The notes: generated by a model from the sequence alone, not told the origin. A DNA stretch of 64,000 nt from an uncultured Gammaproteobacteria bacterium (GCA_947259395.1 CAMYMN010000006.1:54081-118080), one strand, 5' to 3'. Shown: positions 9,628-18,466, counted from the stretch's first letter. A program made the numbers and translations.

Positions 9628-10380
9628 ATGCGCTGTGAAAAGAACAAGGGCTGGGCGGGCTATTGGCCGGATGACGCGCCGCCGGGCCTGAGGTCAATCG
9701 CGGAGCTGCTGACGATTGCCGGAAAACGCGGCGACGTCGTAAAGGATGATCATCGAAGCCTGGTCAAGGTGATTGTCAATGACGAACGCAGGATCGTCGC
9801 CAAGCAGCCACGGGACAAAAATCGTCGCCGGTGGATTAGGCTGCTATCCCTGGTTAGGGAGAGCGCGGTGACGCGTACGCTGCGTGGTTTGTCTGCCTTA
9901 CGACGTGCCGATGTAGCAACCGTTTCCCCGATTGCCGCAGTTGAAAACAGGCGCTGGGGCATGGTTTTGGATTCCTGGTTGTTTTATTTTTATCGCGACG
10001 GCCGGCCATGTAGCGAAGCGGAGTTTCCCATGCTCATTGAAGTGTTGCGAGCCGTGCACCGCGCCGGTTTCAGACACGGAGATCCGCATTTAGATAACTT
10101 TCTATTTGATGGAGAACAGGTTTTTGTAATTGACTTTAAAGCCAAACCGAGGCTCACCAGGGTTTCTGATTATCGTGATTTATTGTTGTTGGAACATAAG
10201 ATGAAGAGTCATTCGGACATTGTTGAAAGCCTCGATATCGACACCGCGTCACCGAGTTATTGGATTGCCAGGGCGTATCGCCGGTATTCGGCGGCCAGAA
10301 ATTGGGTCAAGTTGCGTTTGCGAACAGCTGGTGTATCGAAGTATCGGGGAAAGTATAAGGCTCAATCGAGTCAGAAGTAA
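9628..10380 (+). CDS. Lipopolysaccharide kinase (RfaY/Kdo kinase)-like protein
   Basis: Shows the minimal protein-kinase-like active site seen in LPS-core kinases: the catalytic loop FRHGDPHLDNFLF and the metal-binding VFVIDFKAK. The N-lobe has VVKDDHRSLVKV and an invariant-looking Lys in IVAKQPRD. These features suit WaaY/RfaY or KdkA-like enzymes that phosphorylate sugars of the LPS inner core on the cytoplasmic face, but no other LPS gene is nearby. ATG 9628 is preferred to TTG 9610. The C-terminus is very basic. Confidence 0.7.
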   Translation: MRCEKNKGWAGYWPDDAPPGLRSIAELLTIAGKRGDVVKDDHRSLVKVIVNDERRIVAKQPRDKNRRRWIRLLSLVRESAVTRTLRGLSALRRADVATVSPIAAVENRRWGMVLDSWLFYFYRDGRPCSEAEFPMLIEVLRAVHRAGFRHGDPHLDNFLFDGEQVFVIDFKAKPRLTRVSDYRDLLLLEHKMKSHSDIVESLDIDTASPSYWIARAYRRYSAARNWVKLRLRTAGVSKYRGKYKAQSSQK

Positions 10381-10467
10381 TCGATGATTAGTATCAGTGT
10401 AAAGACAGTGGGCGCCACGAGTGCCACACGCTTGTCGGCTGTCCTCGCGCCAAGGCCGGTGGACCCG

Positions 10468-12159
10468 TCACCACACGAACAAGGGAAGGAGCAGAAACAG
10501 ACCGAGTACGGCCACCACAAACAGTACCATGTACGAGGATTCGGGTGTCCTGGCTGCGACGCTGTGAGGCCCTGCGTAACGGGTGAGCAACGCCAGGAAT
10601 CCCTCGATGCGTAGTCTCCATCCCGCCTCGAACCGACGATACGTGGCGGTCATGAATTCCGTTACCCGTTCCGCCGCCCATGGTCCCATCTTGCGGTAGA
10701 ACCAGTCGCCATCCAGGGTGATGGTAAGAGACCGCTTCATCATCGGTAATAAGAGGAAGAAAGCGAGTCCCGAGAAAAGCAATAGCTGCAGCATGTTGAC
10801 GACGTGGGGCACGGTGTACGGCACGTATTCGACCGGGTTGGGAAGCAGGGCGTAGAGCGGTTCCGGCCAGATACCGAGCGCGATGCAGAGCGAGGCAAAG
10901 AAAATCATCGCTACCTGCATGTGCCAGGGTGGATCCGGGGGGCGGAGACCAGAGTCCTTTTGGAAAAACACAAACCAGGGAAATTTAATTCCCGCGTGAA
11001 GAAATACACCAGCTGAAGCGGCCATTAATAGAAACCAGACCATCATCAGATATTCGTCCGCCGCCGCCTGGCTGATCATCGATTTACTCACAAAGCCAGA
11101 AGTCCAGGGGAACGAGGAGATCGACAGGGCCCCGATCACCCCGCAAATCATGGTGACGGGCATACTCTGAAACAGGCCGCCCAAGTCCGTGCACTTGCGC
11201 TTACCGGTCTGGTAGAGCACCGATCCCGCCGACATTAGCAGGAGCGCCTTGTAGATGATATGGGTGAATGCATGTGACGCCGCGCCATTCAACGCCATTT
11301 CTGTGCCGATCCCAGCACCGGTCACCATAAACCCGACCTGGTTGACGATGCTATAGGCGAGGATGCGGCGCATGTCGTTCTCGAGCAATGCATAGATGAT
11401 CCCGTAAAAGATCATGAATAATCCTATGAAAATTAAGATCTCGGTCCCGGGAAAGGCGCGGATTAGTACGTACACCGCCGCCTTGGTGGTAAACGCGGAA
11501 AGAGTGACCATCCCGCTGTAGGATGCCTCGGGGTAGGCATCGGGGAGCCAGGCGGAAAGCGGCGGTGCGGCGGCATTGAGAAGCACACCGGCTAGGATCA
11601 GGCCGCCGCCGATGGTGCCGGCGTTCAGGCCTTCGATCGCTAGGGAGCCGGTGTTCACGATGTGCGCCACAATGCCCGCAAGTAGCAGTGAGCCACCGAA
11701 GATATGAACCATGAAGTAACGCATGCCAGCGCGTACCGCCCGTTCTTCGTTGGAGGAAATCAATACGGTGGTCGAGGCGATAGCCATCATTTCCCAGAAC
11801 ACAAACAGCGTGATGAGGTCTCCGGCCAGTGCAACACAGACTGCACTTCCGGCGTATATGGCCGCCGCGATCAACTCCAGGGTGCTTTTTTGACGCAATG
11901 AGAACAGTCCGCCCGCGACCGCCATGAGGGCGAAGATGATGCCGAACAACCGTCCGAGTGCGTCGCTTCTCACCGGCACGAGCTCATACTGGAATACCTG
12001 CAGGACAGGTGATGTGCCGTTGGGTAACGTCCACACGAGCCACAGTGTCAGGAGTGGTAACCCTATGAGCGGCAAGGCGTGAAAACGCCTAGGTACCGCC
12101 GGCAGTAGCAGGGCTCCGAGAATGAGCCACACGCCTGGAGGGATTAGGCTAATCGACAT
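10468..12159 (-). CDS. Mrp-type Na+/H+ antiporter subunit D-like (third NuoM/N-type subunit)
   Basis: A 563-residue polytopic membrane protein of the complex-I/Mrp proton-channel family. Expected elements are the FVFWEMMAIAS helix with its conserved Glu, a Lys-containing AFTTKAAVY helix, the LLENDMRRILAYSIVNQ loop and the THIIYKALLLM helix with a second Lys. The last 150 residues extend past the antiporter core with two further hydrophobic segments. It is the last gene of a minus-strand operon and overlaps the small gene before it by 11 bases. It is the third such large subunit here; canonical Mrp has two (MrpA, MrpD). Confidence 0.85.
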   Translation of the reverse strand: MSISLIPPGVWLILGALLLPAVPRRFHALPLIGLPLLTLWLVWTLPNGTSPVLQVFQYELVPVRSDALGRLFGIIFALMAVAGGLFSLRQKSTLELIAAAIYAGSAVCVALAGDLITLFVFWEMMAIASTTVLISSNEERAVRAGMRYFMVHIFGGSLLLAGIVAHIVNTGSLAIEGLNAGTIGGGLILAGVLLNAAAPPLSAWLPDAYPEASYSGMVTLSAFTTKAAVYVLIRAFPGTEILIFIGLFMIFYGIIYALLENDMRRILAYSIVNQVGFMVTGAGIGTEMALNGAASHAFTHIIYKALLLMSAGSVLYQTGKRKCTDLGGLFQSMPVTMICGVIGALSISSFPWTSGFVSKSMISQAAADEYLMMVWFLLMAASAGVFLHAGIKFPWFVFFQKDSGLRPPDPPWHMQVAMIFFASLCIALGIWPEPLYALLPNPVEYVPYTVPHVVNMLQLLLFSGLAFFLLLPMMKRSLTITLDGDWFYRKMGPWAAERVTEFMTATYRRFEAGWRLRIEGFLALLTRYAGPHSVAARTPESSYMVLFVVAVLGLFLLLPLFVW

Positions 12160-12409
12160 CTTCGTGATAATAGGTATCGGGCCGCTTCAGCCATATTCCG
12201 AGCAACTTGGCGACAATCACCATCGCCGCGCAGGTCCCTAGGCCATACCAGGCATAAAAACCAAAGGTTCCTTCCAGTCCAAAACTCGGATGCCCGTGGA
12301 CGAAGATGTCGGCCAGGACCAAGCCGGCGAGTACAATGGAGAACCAAACCCAGAGCAGGCGGATGGTCCTTTGCCGGACGAGCCAGTGTTTATTTTTCTG
12401 GGGCGCCAT
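12149..12409 (-). CDS. Small two-helix membrane protein of the Mrp-like operon
   Basis: 86 residues: a basic N-terminus (MAPQKNKHWLVRQRT), a hydrophobic helix (LLWVWFSIVLAGLVLADIFV), a His-containing loop (HGHPSFG) and a second helix (WYGLGTCAAMVIVAKLLG), ending in an acidic tail. It sits between two antiporter subunit genes and overlaps the next by 11 bases, so it probably belongs to the complex. I do not recognise a named family. The conserved-looking HGHP loop is near the likely membrane surface. Confidence 0.7.
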   Translation of the reverse strand: MAPQKNKHWLVRQRTIRLLWVWFSIVLAGLVLADIFVHGHPSFGLEGTFGFYAWYGLGTCAAMVIVAKLLGIWLKRPDTYYHEDVD

Positions 12410-12701
12410 AGCCGGAGTATAAACTGGGAATACGCATGACAGGGAGGTTGTGCCGCGCGCATCCGCCGCACGCGGCGTCGTCGCCTAAGGCGAGCACCCC
12501 CGCGGCACTGGCGCATTTCATTCTCGATGGGGCCTCGTGCTCGGCGCTGGCTTCGCGTATCGCCGTTGAGGACCCGCGATGCAAACCGCAACCACCCGGT
12601 GCGATCCATTCTTCGCCCAAGCTATTCGCAAAATGCGCGCCGTTCAGCCCAATCATGTTATACCGATCTGTTGCGGTGCTTGCGAATTCATTCTCAATCC
12701 T
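12410..12701. other. Unassigned gap inside the Mrp-like operon
   Basis: A 292-base stretch separating two same-strand antiporter genes, in an operon otherwise made of overlapping or touching genes. Several ORFs cross it in both directions, but none has a ribosome site or recognisable motifs. It may hold an internal promoter for the two downstream genes or the remains of an insertion or lost gene; I see no clear hairpin with a T-run. Confidence 0.5.
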
Positions 12702-14159
12702 TCAAAAAAGCAGTGCGGTAAGTCCATACAACATGCCTGGAAACAGAAACAGGACCACGCAACCCGCGGCGGTGAACATCAGCGCGAACACCATCGGCAG
12801 GGGGGCCTCCTTGATGCTTGTCGCCATTGGTTGACCGGACGTTTTACCAAAGAAACCATAGATGGGAATTGGAAGCAGATAGGCGATATTCAAAAGCGAA
12901 CTAATGAGCAACACGGACAGCATGATCCATTGACTTGCCTCCAAGGTTCCGATGGCGAGGTACCATTTGCTCCATAGGCCACCGAATGGCGGCAGTCCAA
13001 TGATACTCAGCGTGCCGACCAACATCGCCCCGTAAGTGAAGGGCATTACCCGTCCGAGACCGTTCATCTCGCTGATCTGCGTCTTGTGGGTTGCCACGTA
13101 AATTGCGCCCGCACAGAAAAACAGAGTGATCTTCCCAAACGCGTGTGTGGCGATGTGCATCGCCGCGCCGATCATAGCGGTCGTATTGACAAGCATCGCA
13201 CCGAGCGTGATGTAGGCAAGCTGACTGACAGTCGAATAGGCGAGCCTCGCCTTCAAATTGTCTTTCGTCATCGCGATCAATGAAGCGGCGAGTAAAGTGA
13301 ATGCTGCGATCCACATCATGAATGTCGATGCGTTGGTATCCTGCAAAAGCTCAATGCCGAAGATATAAATCGTCACCTTTACGACGGTGAAGACTCCCGC
13401 TTTGACCACCGCAACGGCGTGCAACAGCGCGCTGACCGGTGTGGGGGCGACCATTGCCGAAGGCAGCCAGCGGTGGAATGGCATCAGTGCGGCCTTGCCG
13501 ATGCCGAACAAATACAGCGCCAACAGCAACGGAAGTAGTCCGGGATCGACCCGGTCCCGCAAAATGCCGCCTTTGACGAAATCCAGTGTACCGGCCGCTT
13601 GCCAGGTCCACAGCATAGCGAGCAGCAGAAAACCGATCGAGGTGCTGATAAGCAGGACAAGATAGACCCGGGCGCCCTGTTTGGCCTCATCCGTACCCTT
13701 GTGAGCGACCAACGGATAGGTTGACAGCGTCAACACCTCGTAAAAGACGAACAGCGTGAACATATTGGCGGCGAAGGCCACGCCCATGGTTGCGGACAGT
13801 GCGATTGCGAAGCAGATGTAGTAGCGCGTTTGATGTGACTCGTGGTTGCCGCGCATGTAACCGATGGAGTAGACCGAAGTCACGATCCAAAGTCCCGATG
13901 CGATCAGCGCGAACAGCAATCCTAGCGGTTCCACCTCGAGGGCAAGCGATACACCGGGCATCACTTCGACCAGCCTCAACCCAGGGTGATGGCCCGCTGT
14001 GACCGCGGGAATCAGGCTGAGCACGAGCAGGAACAGAGTCGCGGCAAGTATCAACGTCACCGTCTCCCTGGGATTGGGGTACTGGTCCAACAGGCCGATC
14101 CCGATTGAGCCGAGAAACGGCACGATCACTGCGAGTACAGCTGTCAATTCCGGACTCAC
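12702..14159 (-). CDS. Mrp-type antiporter large subunit (NuoL/MrpA- or MrpD-like)
   Basis: A 485-residue polytopic protein of the proton-translocating antiporter family. It has the FTLFVFYEVLTLSTYPLV helix with the conserved Glu, a Lys in the FGIGKAALMPFHRWLP segment, the VSALLHAVAVVKAGVF helix with His and Lys typical of NuoL/MrpA, the KDNLKARLAYSTVSQL loop and HAFGKITLFF. The frame is open far upstream, but GTG 14159 forms a GTGA overlap with the stop of the preceding gene and begins the first hydrophobic helix, so I chose it. It likely supplies one of the ion channels of the complex. Confidence 0.87.
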   Translation of the reverse strand: MSPELTAVLAVIVPFLGSIGIGLLDQYPNPRETVTLILAATLFLLVLSLIPAVTAGHHPGLRLVEVMPGVSLALEVEPLGLLFALIASGLWIVTSVYSIGYMRGNHESHQTRYYICFAIALSATMGVAFAANMFTLFVFYEVLTLSTYPLVAHKGTDEAKQGARVYLVLLISTSIGFLLLAMLWTWQAAGTLDFVKGGILRDRVDPGLLPLLLALYLFGIGKAALMPFHRWLPSAMVAPTPVSALLHAVAVVKAGVFTVVKVTIYIFGIELLQDTNASTFMMWIAAFTLLAASLIAMTKDNLKARLAYSTVSQLAYITLGAMLVNTTAMIGAAMHIATHAFGKITLFFCAGAIYVATHKTQISEMNGLGRVMPFTYGAMLVGTLSIIGLPPFGGLWSKWYLAIGTLEASQWIMLSVLLISSLLNIAYLLPIPIYGFFGKTSGQPMATSIKEAPLPMVFALMFTAAGCVVLFLFPGMLYGLTALLF

Positions 14160-15637
14160 GATACGTTCCCCAGAAGCGCCTGCGCGGCCCGTTCGGCGAC
14201 GCCGACCGTCAGTGACGTGTCGACGCCGAAGTAAATATTGGCAGTAATCAATATCCAAGTCGGGATCAATAGAGTCGCAGGAGCCTCTTTGATTTCTGTC
14301 GATCGATCGCCGGGGGTGCCGAAATAGGCAATTTCGATAACCCGCCAGACGTAAACAAGCGCCAACAGCGAGCTGATTAGAACCAGCCCCGCTAGCCACC
14401 ACATCTGCTGCTCCAGGGCGGCGACGATCAGGTACCACTTACTGATGAAACCGACGGTCAGCGGTATGCCGACCAGGCTCAATCCGCCTAAAACGAAGGC
14501 GCCCATGGTCCACGGCATTGCGTAGCCGATACCGGCGAGATCGCCGCGTGTTACTGAGCCCACACGGAAGAATACGCAGCCCAGGGCGACAAACAATGCG
14601 GTTTTCATGAGAGCGTGATTGAATAGATGAAGGATTGCGGCGGTGACACCGGTTACTGATACCAGGCTCACGCCGAGCACCATATATCCTATCTGTGCGA
14701 TGCTTGAGTAGCCGAGCATGCGCTTGATGTCGGTTTGAAAAATCGCGACGGTTGAGGCCACAAAAATCCCTGCTAATGCCAGGGGCAGCAAAATCCGGTC
14801 GAGCTTCATTGTTTCGAACGAAAATTCAACGCCGAATATGGTGAAAAAGAATCGCAGCAACAGGTAGATTGCGACTTTTGTGGCGGTGCCGGCGAACAGT
14901 GCGCTGATCGCCGATGGGGCGTAGGCATATGCATTGGGTAACCAAAAATGCATGGGAAACATCGCAGCCTTCAATCCGATACCGGCGGTTAAAAACGCGA
15001 ACGCGATTTTAACGGTTCGCGTGTCTGAGACAGAGGGAATGCGCGCCGCAAGATCGGACATGTTCAGCGTTCCCGTCATCATGTACAGCAGTGCAATCCC
15101 GATAAGAATGAAAGTCGCGCCGATGGTCCCCATTACCAGATATCGAAACGCGGCGGTTAACGCACGCCGATCCCGGCTCAAGCTGATGAGCAAGTAGGAG
15201 GAAAGCGAAGAAATTTCTAGGAACACGAAGACGTTGAATACATCACCGGTGATCGCAATGCCGAGAAGTCCCGACAGACAGAGCATCCACCCCGTGTAGA
15301 CGAGGTAGACCTGTTTGTTGTGGACCTCATGCTCGATGCTGGCACGGGCGAACGATATGGTGATCGCGCTGATTCCCGAAATGATCAGCAAGACAAAGGC
15401 GTTGATTTCATCGATGCGGTATTCGATCCCCCAGGGCGCGGCCCATCCGCCCAATTCATAAGAGATCGGTCCGGTGGCTAAAACCTGATCCAACAATGCC
15501 AGGGAGATGAACAACGCCACCCAGCTCGCCGATGTCGCCAGCCCCCAACTCAAGCGTGAGTGGTGCAACAACAGGCACGTAGGGCCTGCCAGCAGTGGAA
15601 TGACAACCTGCAGAGCGGGGAGTTGTGTGCTGATCAC
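14156..15637 (-). CDS. mrpD: Mrp-type Na+/H+ antiporter subunit D
   Basis: A 493-residue membrane protein of the NuoM/N-MrpD family. It carries the FNVFVFLEISSLSSYLLI helix with conserved Glu, Lys in TAGIGLKAAMFPMHFWLP, a second Lys in FAGTATKVAIYLLL, the QTDIKRMLGYSSIAQIGYM loop and the HLFNHALMKTALF helix. It follows mrpC with a one-base overlap, the usual MrpC-MrpD order, so it is the best candidate for the true MrpD of the three large subunits in this operon. Confidence 0.9.
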   Translation of the reverse strand: MISTQLPALQVVIPLLAGPTCLLLHHSRLSWGLATSASWVALFISLALLDQVLATGPISYELGGWAAPWGIEYRIDEINAFVLLIISGISAITISFARASIEHEVHNKQVYLVYTGWMLCLSGLLGIAITGDVFNVFVFLEISSLSSYLLISLSRDRRALTAAFRYLVMGTIGATFILIGIALLYMMTGTLNMSDLAARIPSVSDTRTVKIAFAFLTAGIGLKAAMFPMHFWLPNAYAYAPSAISALFAGTATKVAIYLLLRFFFTIFGVEFSFETMKLDRILLPLALAGIFVASTVAIFQTDIKRMLGYSSIAQIGYMVLGVSLVSVTGVTAAILHLFNHALMKTALFVALGCVFFRVGSVTRGDLAGIGYAMPWTMGAFVLGGLSLVGIPLTVGFISKWYLIVAALEQQMWWLAGLVLISSLLALVYVWRVIEIAYFGTPGDRSTEIKEAPATLLIPTWILITANIYFGVDTSLTVGVAERAAQALLGNVS

Positions 15638-15990
15638 TAAGAGGCGTTGTCCTGTTCTTGTATTTCGTCTTCCTCAATGGAACCATAGGCGCCATGAATG
15701 CGAACCGCTAACGCCAATCCCAGCGCAGTGGTGGCGACGCCGACTACGATCGCAGTAAGAATCAATACATGGGGAAGCGGATTGCTGTACGACGTGACGC
15801 CCTCGACCAGTATCGGCGCCGTGCCGCCGTCCAGCTTACCGATAGAGATGTACAGGATAAATACCGAAGTTTGGAAGATATTCAATCCCACGATTTTCTT
15901 GATCAAATTTCCGCTGGCGATTACAACGTACAAGCCGATCATCATGAGAATGATGACCACCCAATAGTTATACAGACCAAATACCTGCAC
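15637..15990 (-). CDS. mrpC: Mrp antiporter subunit C
   Basis: 117 residues with three hydrophobic helices, homologous to NuoK. Family marks are the KKIVGLNIFQTSVFIL segment, the NPLPHVLILTAIVVGVATTALGLA region (split here: PLPHVLILTAIVVG, then ATTALGLALAVRI) and the acidic tail. MrpC/NuoK subunits help form the membrane ion path next to MrpD. It touches mrpD and lies four bases after the preceding gene. Confidence 0.93.
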   Translation of the reverse strand: MQVFGLYNYWVVIILMMIGLYVVIASGNLIKKIVGLNIFQTSVFILYISIGKLDGGTAPILVEGVTSYSNPLPHVLILTAIVVGVATTALGLALAVRIHGAYGSIEEDEIQEQDNAS

Positions 15991-15993
15991 GGT

Positions 15994-16944
15994 TTATTTC
16001 TCGCGCTGGTAACTCGCGTAGGCGTAGAACAGGCTGATCATAGATGCCGCGACCGTCACGCCGACGCCAAACTCCACCAGGAATATTCCCAGATGTTGGC
16101 CGTGCGTGGGTTCGTGGCCGAGGAGGTTGTAATCCAGGAAATTACTGCCCATCAATAAGCTCACGACGCCGACGCCGGCATAAATGAGTACGCCGATCGC
16201 CGCCAGGCTGCGAACAACGACGGGTGGCGCGACCGTGGTCACGCTTTCCATGCCGAACACGAGTCCGTAGAGAATGAAAGCGGAAGCAAAGATCACCCCG
16301 GCCTGAAAGCCACCGCCGGGACCGAAATCACCGTGAAATTGTACGTACAAGGCGAACACCAGGATCACTGGCAGCATGAGCTTTGCGGTGATGCGCAAGA
16401 TCAGATGGTGTTCCATGCCCCCAGTTTTCGGCCCAACCTTACCTTCAGGGACGATACCCAAGCGTCCAATGACGCCAACGGCGGCGGTAAATATGACCAC
16501 CGTTTCGCCCAGGGTGTCGTAGCCGCGATAACTCGCCAGCACCGACGTTACAACATTGGGAATGCCAATTTCCTGCATCGATTGTTGCAGGTAACGCGGC
16601 ACGACGTGTAAGTGGGCGGGTGCGTTGGGGTCGGCGTATAACGGCATATCGAGGGTGCCATAGATCAACGCTGCTCCGGTTATAACGACGACCGACAGTG
16701 CCATCCAATGTCGGGATCGAGGCACCGGGTGTTGTTTGTGGCTGGTCAGCGCCAACGCGCCCAACATCAAGATAATGGCAATACCTGCGCCCACCGCGGC
16801 TTCGGTGAACGCAACGTCGACTGCGTCCATGACTACGAACAGTGCCGCCGACAACAGACTGTAAATGCCAAACAGCATCACCGCGGCAAACAACTGATCC
16901 AGTCTCGCGACCGCAAGCGCGGTAGCCGTGAGCAAACTGAGCAA
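15994..16944 (-). CDS. Fused MrpA-C-terminal (DUF4040/MbhD-E-like) and MrpB subunit
   Basis: A 316-residue membrane protein combining pieces that are usually separate. Residues about 1-75 are the DUF4040-type segment (VMLFGIYSLLSAALFV, DVAFTEAAVGAGI) that forms the end of MrpA; a linker with two more helices follows. From about residue 170 it is MnhB/MrpB-like (MLPVILVFALYVQFHG, GPGGGFQAGVIFASAF). The listed start is TTG 16944, which truncates the first helix. The AGGAGG Shine-Dalgarno lies about 30 bases upstream, and the residues between them (IIALVIDIT) extend that helix, so a rare start codon such as ATC may be used. Confidence 0.85.
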   Translation of the reverse strand: MLSLLTATALAVARLDQLFAAVMLFGIYSLLSAALFVVMDAVDVAFTEAAVGAGIAIILMLGALALTSHKQHPVPRSRHWMALSVVVITGAALIYGTLDMPLYADPNAPAHLHVVPRYLQQSMQEIGIPNVVTSVLASYRGYDTLGETVVIFTAAVGVIGRLGIVPEGKVGPKTGGMEHHLILRITAKLMLPVILVFALYVQFHGDFGPGGGFQAGVIFASAFILYGLVFGMESVTTVAPPVVVRSLAAIGVLIYAGVGVVSLLMGSNFLDYNLLGHEPTHGQHLGIFLVEFGVGVTVAASMISLFYAYASYQREK

Positions 16945-16958
16945 GGTGATGTCGATTA

Positions 16959-17291
16959 CTAAGGCGATGATTCCTCCTGATCCTTTTTCTCGGAGGCCAA
17001 GGGTTTGAGCTTCCCGTGCAAGGCCGCCTTCGCGAGAGCATGGGTGGCGGCCGGCCCGGTGAATAACATGAACAAAAATATCATGATCAGTTTGGTGCTG
17101 GTTTGAGTGAACCCCGCTTGCAGCACCAGACCCAGAACGATCAGGCCGATACCGAGCGTGTCCGGCATACTGACCGCATGCAGCCGGGTGAAAAAATCAG
17201 GCAGTCTGAGTAGTCCGACACCGCCGGTAACGACGAAGAAGCTGCCAGTGAGTATCGTGATCCAGCTGAGGATGTCGGTGAGCAGTTGCAT
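16959..17291 (-). CDS. mrpG: Mrp antiporter subunit G
   Basis: 110 residues with three helices. The MrpG/MnhG signature is clear: SFFVVTGGVGLLRLPDFFTRLHAVSMPDTLG (seen as GGVGLLRLPDFFTRLHA and SMPDTLGIGL), then LIMIFLFMLFTGPAATHALAKAA. The tail is charged. MrpG is required for assembly of the antiporter complex. It lies three bases from mrpF and 14 bases before the fused subunit gene. Confidence 0.94.
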   Translation of the reverse strand: MQLLTDILSWITILTGSFFVVTGGVGLLRLPDFFTRLHAVSMPDTLGIGLIVLGLVLQAGFTQTSTKLIMIFLFMLFTGPAATHALAKAALHGKLKPLASEKKDQEESSP

Positions 17292-17294
17292 CGT

Positions 17295-17582
17295 CTACGA
17301 CTCGAACTCATCCGGGCTTCGTGCGCCTCCGAGATCCCCGTACTCGAAGAATTTCAGAACCGCGATGGTGCCGACGAAGTTGATGAGGGCGTAAACAAAA
17401 GCAATGTCCAGGAAATCCGGCCGTCCGGTCATGAATCCGAACACGGCGATGATTAAAACGGTTTTGGTGCCGAAGGAATTTACCGCTAGGATACGATCAT
17501 AGGTTGTTGGGCCGAGTATGCCGCGGCTTAACGTCAATGCCATGGTAAATAAAATTGCGCAGGCGGCTACCGCAAAGATCAT
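17295..17582 (-). CDS. mrpF: Mrp antiporter subunit F
   Basis: 95 residues with three hydrophobic helices; the hallmark segment is GPTTYDRILAVNSFGTKTVL, the conserved D-R-x-x-A-x-N motif of MrpF/MnhF, followed by GFMTGRPDFLDIAFVYALI. It overlaps mrpE by four bases. The subunit is small and essential for the hetero-oligomeric antiporter. Confidence 0.94.
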   Translation of the reverse strand: MIFAVAACAILFTMALTLSRGILGPTTYDRILAVNSFGTKTVLIIAVFGFMTGRPDFLDIAFVYALINFVGTIAVLKFFEYGDLGGARSPDEFES

Positions 17583-18055
17583 TCTGGTCTCCGGACGCCA
17601 CGCACACGGCGGGCCATCTCGCCCTGTTCCAACGCCATTGCGCCTTCCCGCGTCAGGGCGTGCACTGTGATGGTCGCGTCAGTGAGGTCAATGGACACGG
17701 TGCCTGGGGTCAATGTGATCGAGTTTGCGTAGATCACTTGCCGCAATTCATCGGCATCAGCGGGTACTTTAACTATCGTCGGACTGATTGGCAGTTTGGG
17801 ATGCCAAACGCGCCTTGCGACATCAATATTAGATTTGACGATCTCCCCGATCAGCCAAAACGTATACTGGATCCACCGTATAGGCCGAAGGTTTACCGGA
17901 TGGCCTTCGTGATCTACCACGTCCTGCCGTTTTGCGATCCACACCACGAATGCGCAAGACACTAGGCCCAGGACTAACAACAAGGTTTCGAAGTAGCCGG
18001 ACAATAACAGCCATACTGCGAACAAGAACAGGAACAAACTAATACTATGACGCAT
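17579..18055 (-). CDS. mrpE: Mrp antiporter subunit E
   Basis: 158 residues from ATG 18055; two N-terminal helices (SISLFLFLFAVWLLLSGY and LLLVLGLVSCAFVVWIA) and a soluble C-terminal part with the family pattern EIVKSNIDVARRVWHP, ANSITLTPGTVSIDL and HALTREGA. A longer frame reaches 18133, but the added residues are polar and unlike MrpE N-termini. It is the first gene of the minus-strand operon, divergent from the sensor operon starting at 18266; the shared upstream region holds a long perfect hairpin. Confidence 0.92.
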   Translation of the reverse strand: MRHSISLFLFLFAVWLLLSGYFETLLLVLGLVSCAFVVWIAKRQDVVDHEGHPVNLRPIRWIQYTFWLIGEIVKSNIDVARRVWHPKLPISPTIVKVPADADELRQVIYANSITLTPGTVSIDLTDATITVHALTREGAMALEQGEMARRVRGVRRPE

Positions 18056-18208
18056 CGGTGGATAGATTTGCTTTTTCGTTGTTGTCGAGCCCGTTTCGCT
18101 TCTTGATCGAGTGCCGGGTACGGTATACCGCATCTCGCAGGGCGGCGTCTACCAAGGAAAAACCGGCGCATCTGCTACCCTACGAGTGGCACGCTGCGGA
18201 CTATTGGT

Positions 18209-18263
18209 GCGATAGCGTAGCAAATCATGTTACTTTTCGTAACATGATTTGCTACGCTATCGC
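18209..18263. promoter_or_regulatory. 25-bp perfect inverted repeat with central TGTTAC-N5-GTAACA site
   Basis: Left arm 18209-18233 and right arm 18239-18263 are perfect reverse complements separated by TTTTC. The centre reads ATGTTAC-TTTTC-GTAACAT. The same core with a 5-base spacer occurs upstream of the symporter gene (22841-22857). It lies in the divergent region, ending two bases before the ATG at 18266, so a terminator role for an upstream + strand gene is unlikely. It may be an operator, an RNA hairpin masking translation of the sensor operon, or both. Confidence 0.75.
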
Positions 18264-18265
18264 TC

Positions 18266-18466
18266 ATGGTTAGGTCTCCAGACCCGATACGCCGTATTGA
18301 GTGGACGCTGCTCGTCACCGCTCTGGCATTGCTGTTGTTTGCCACCCCGATGATCTATTGGTGGGCGCAGGACGATAACCCGTGGTACCTGGTATACGTG
18401 TTGTGGCTGGTGATCATCGGGCTCACAGCCTGGCTGCAGATACGGCAGAAACGTCATGACCTTTAG
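18266..18466 (+). CDS. Small membrane protein preceding the sensor kinase
   Basis: 66 residues with two hydrophobic helices (WTLLVTALALLLFATPMIYW and WYLVYVLWLVIIGLTAWL) and a basic end. It overlaps the next gene by 11 bases. Small two-helix proteins often precede SSS-family transporters or SSS-linked histidine kinases and may be accessory subunits. I do not assign a family. The ATG begins just after the large palindrome, so its translation could be affected by that hairpin. Confidence 0.75.
   Translation: MVRSPDPIRRIEWTLLVTALALLLFATPMIYWWAQDDNPWYLVYVLWLVIIGLTAWLQIRQKRHDL

Noticed and set aside
12390-12977. Several ORFs in the gap and 3' end of the antiporter gene
   Set aside because: They overlap the antisense of a clear membrane-protein gene or lack any motif or ribosome site.
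18209-18263. Transcription terminator
   Set aside because: It lies between divergent genes just before a start codon and lacks a T-run after the right arm.
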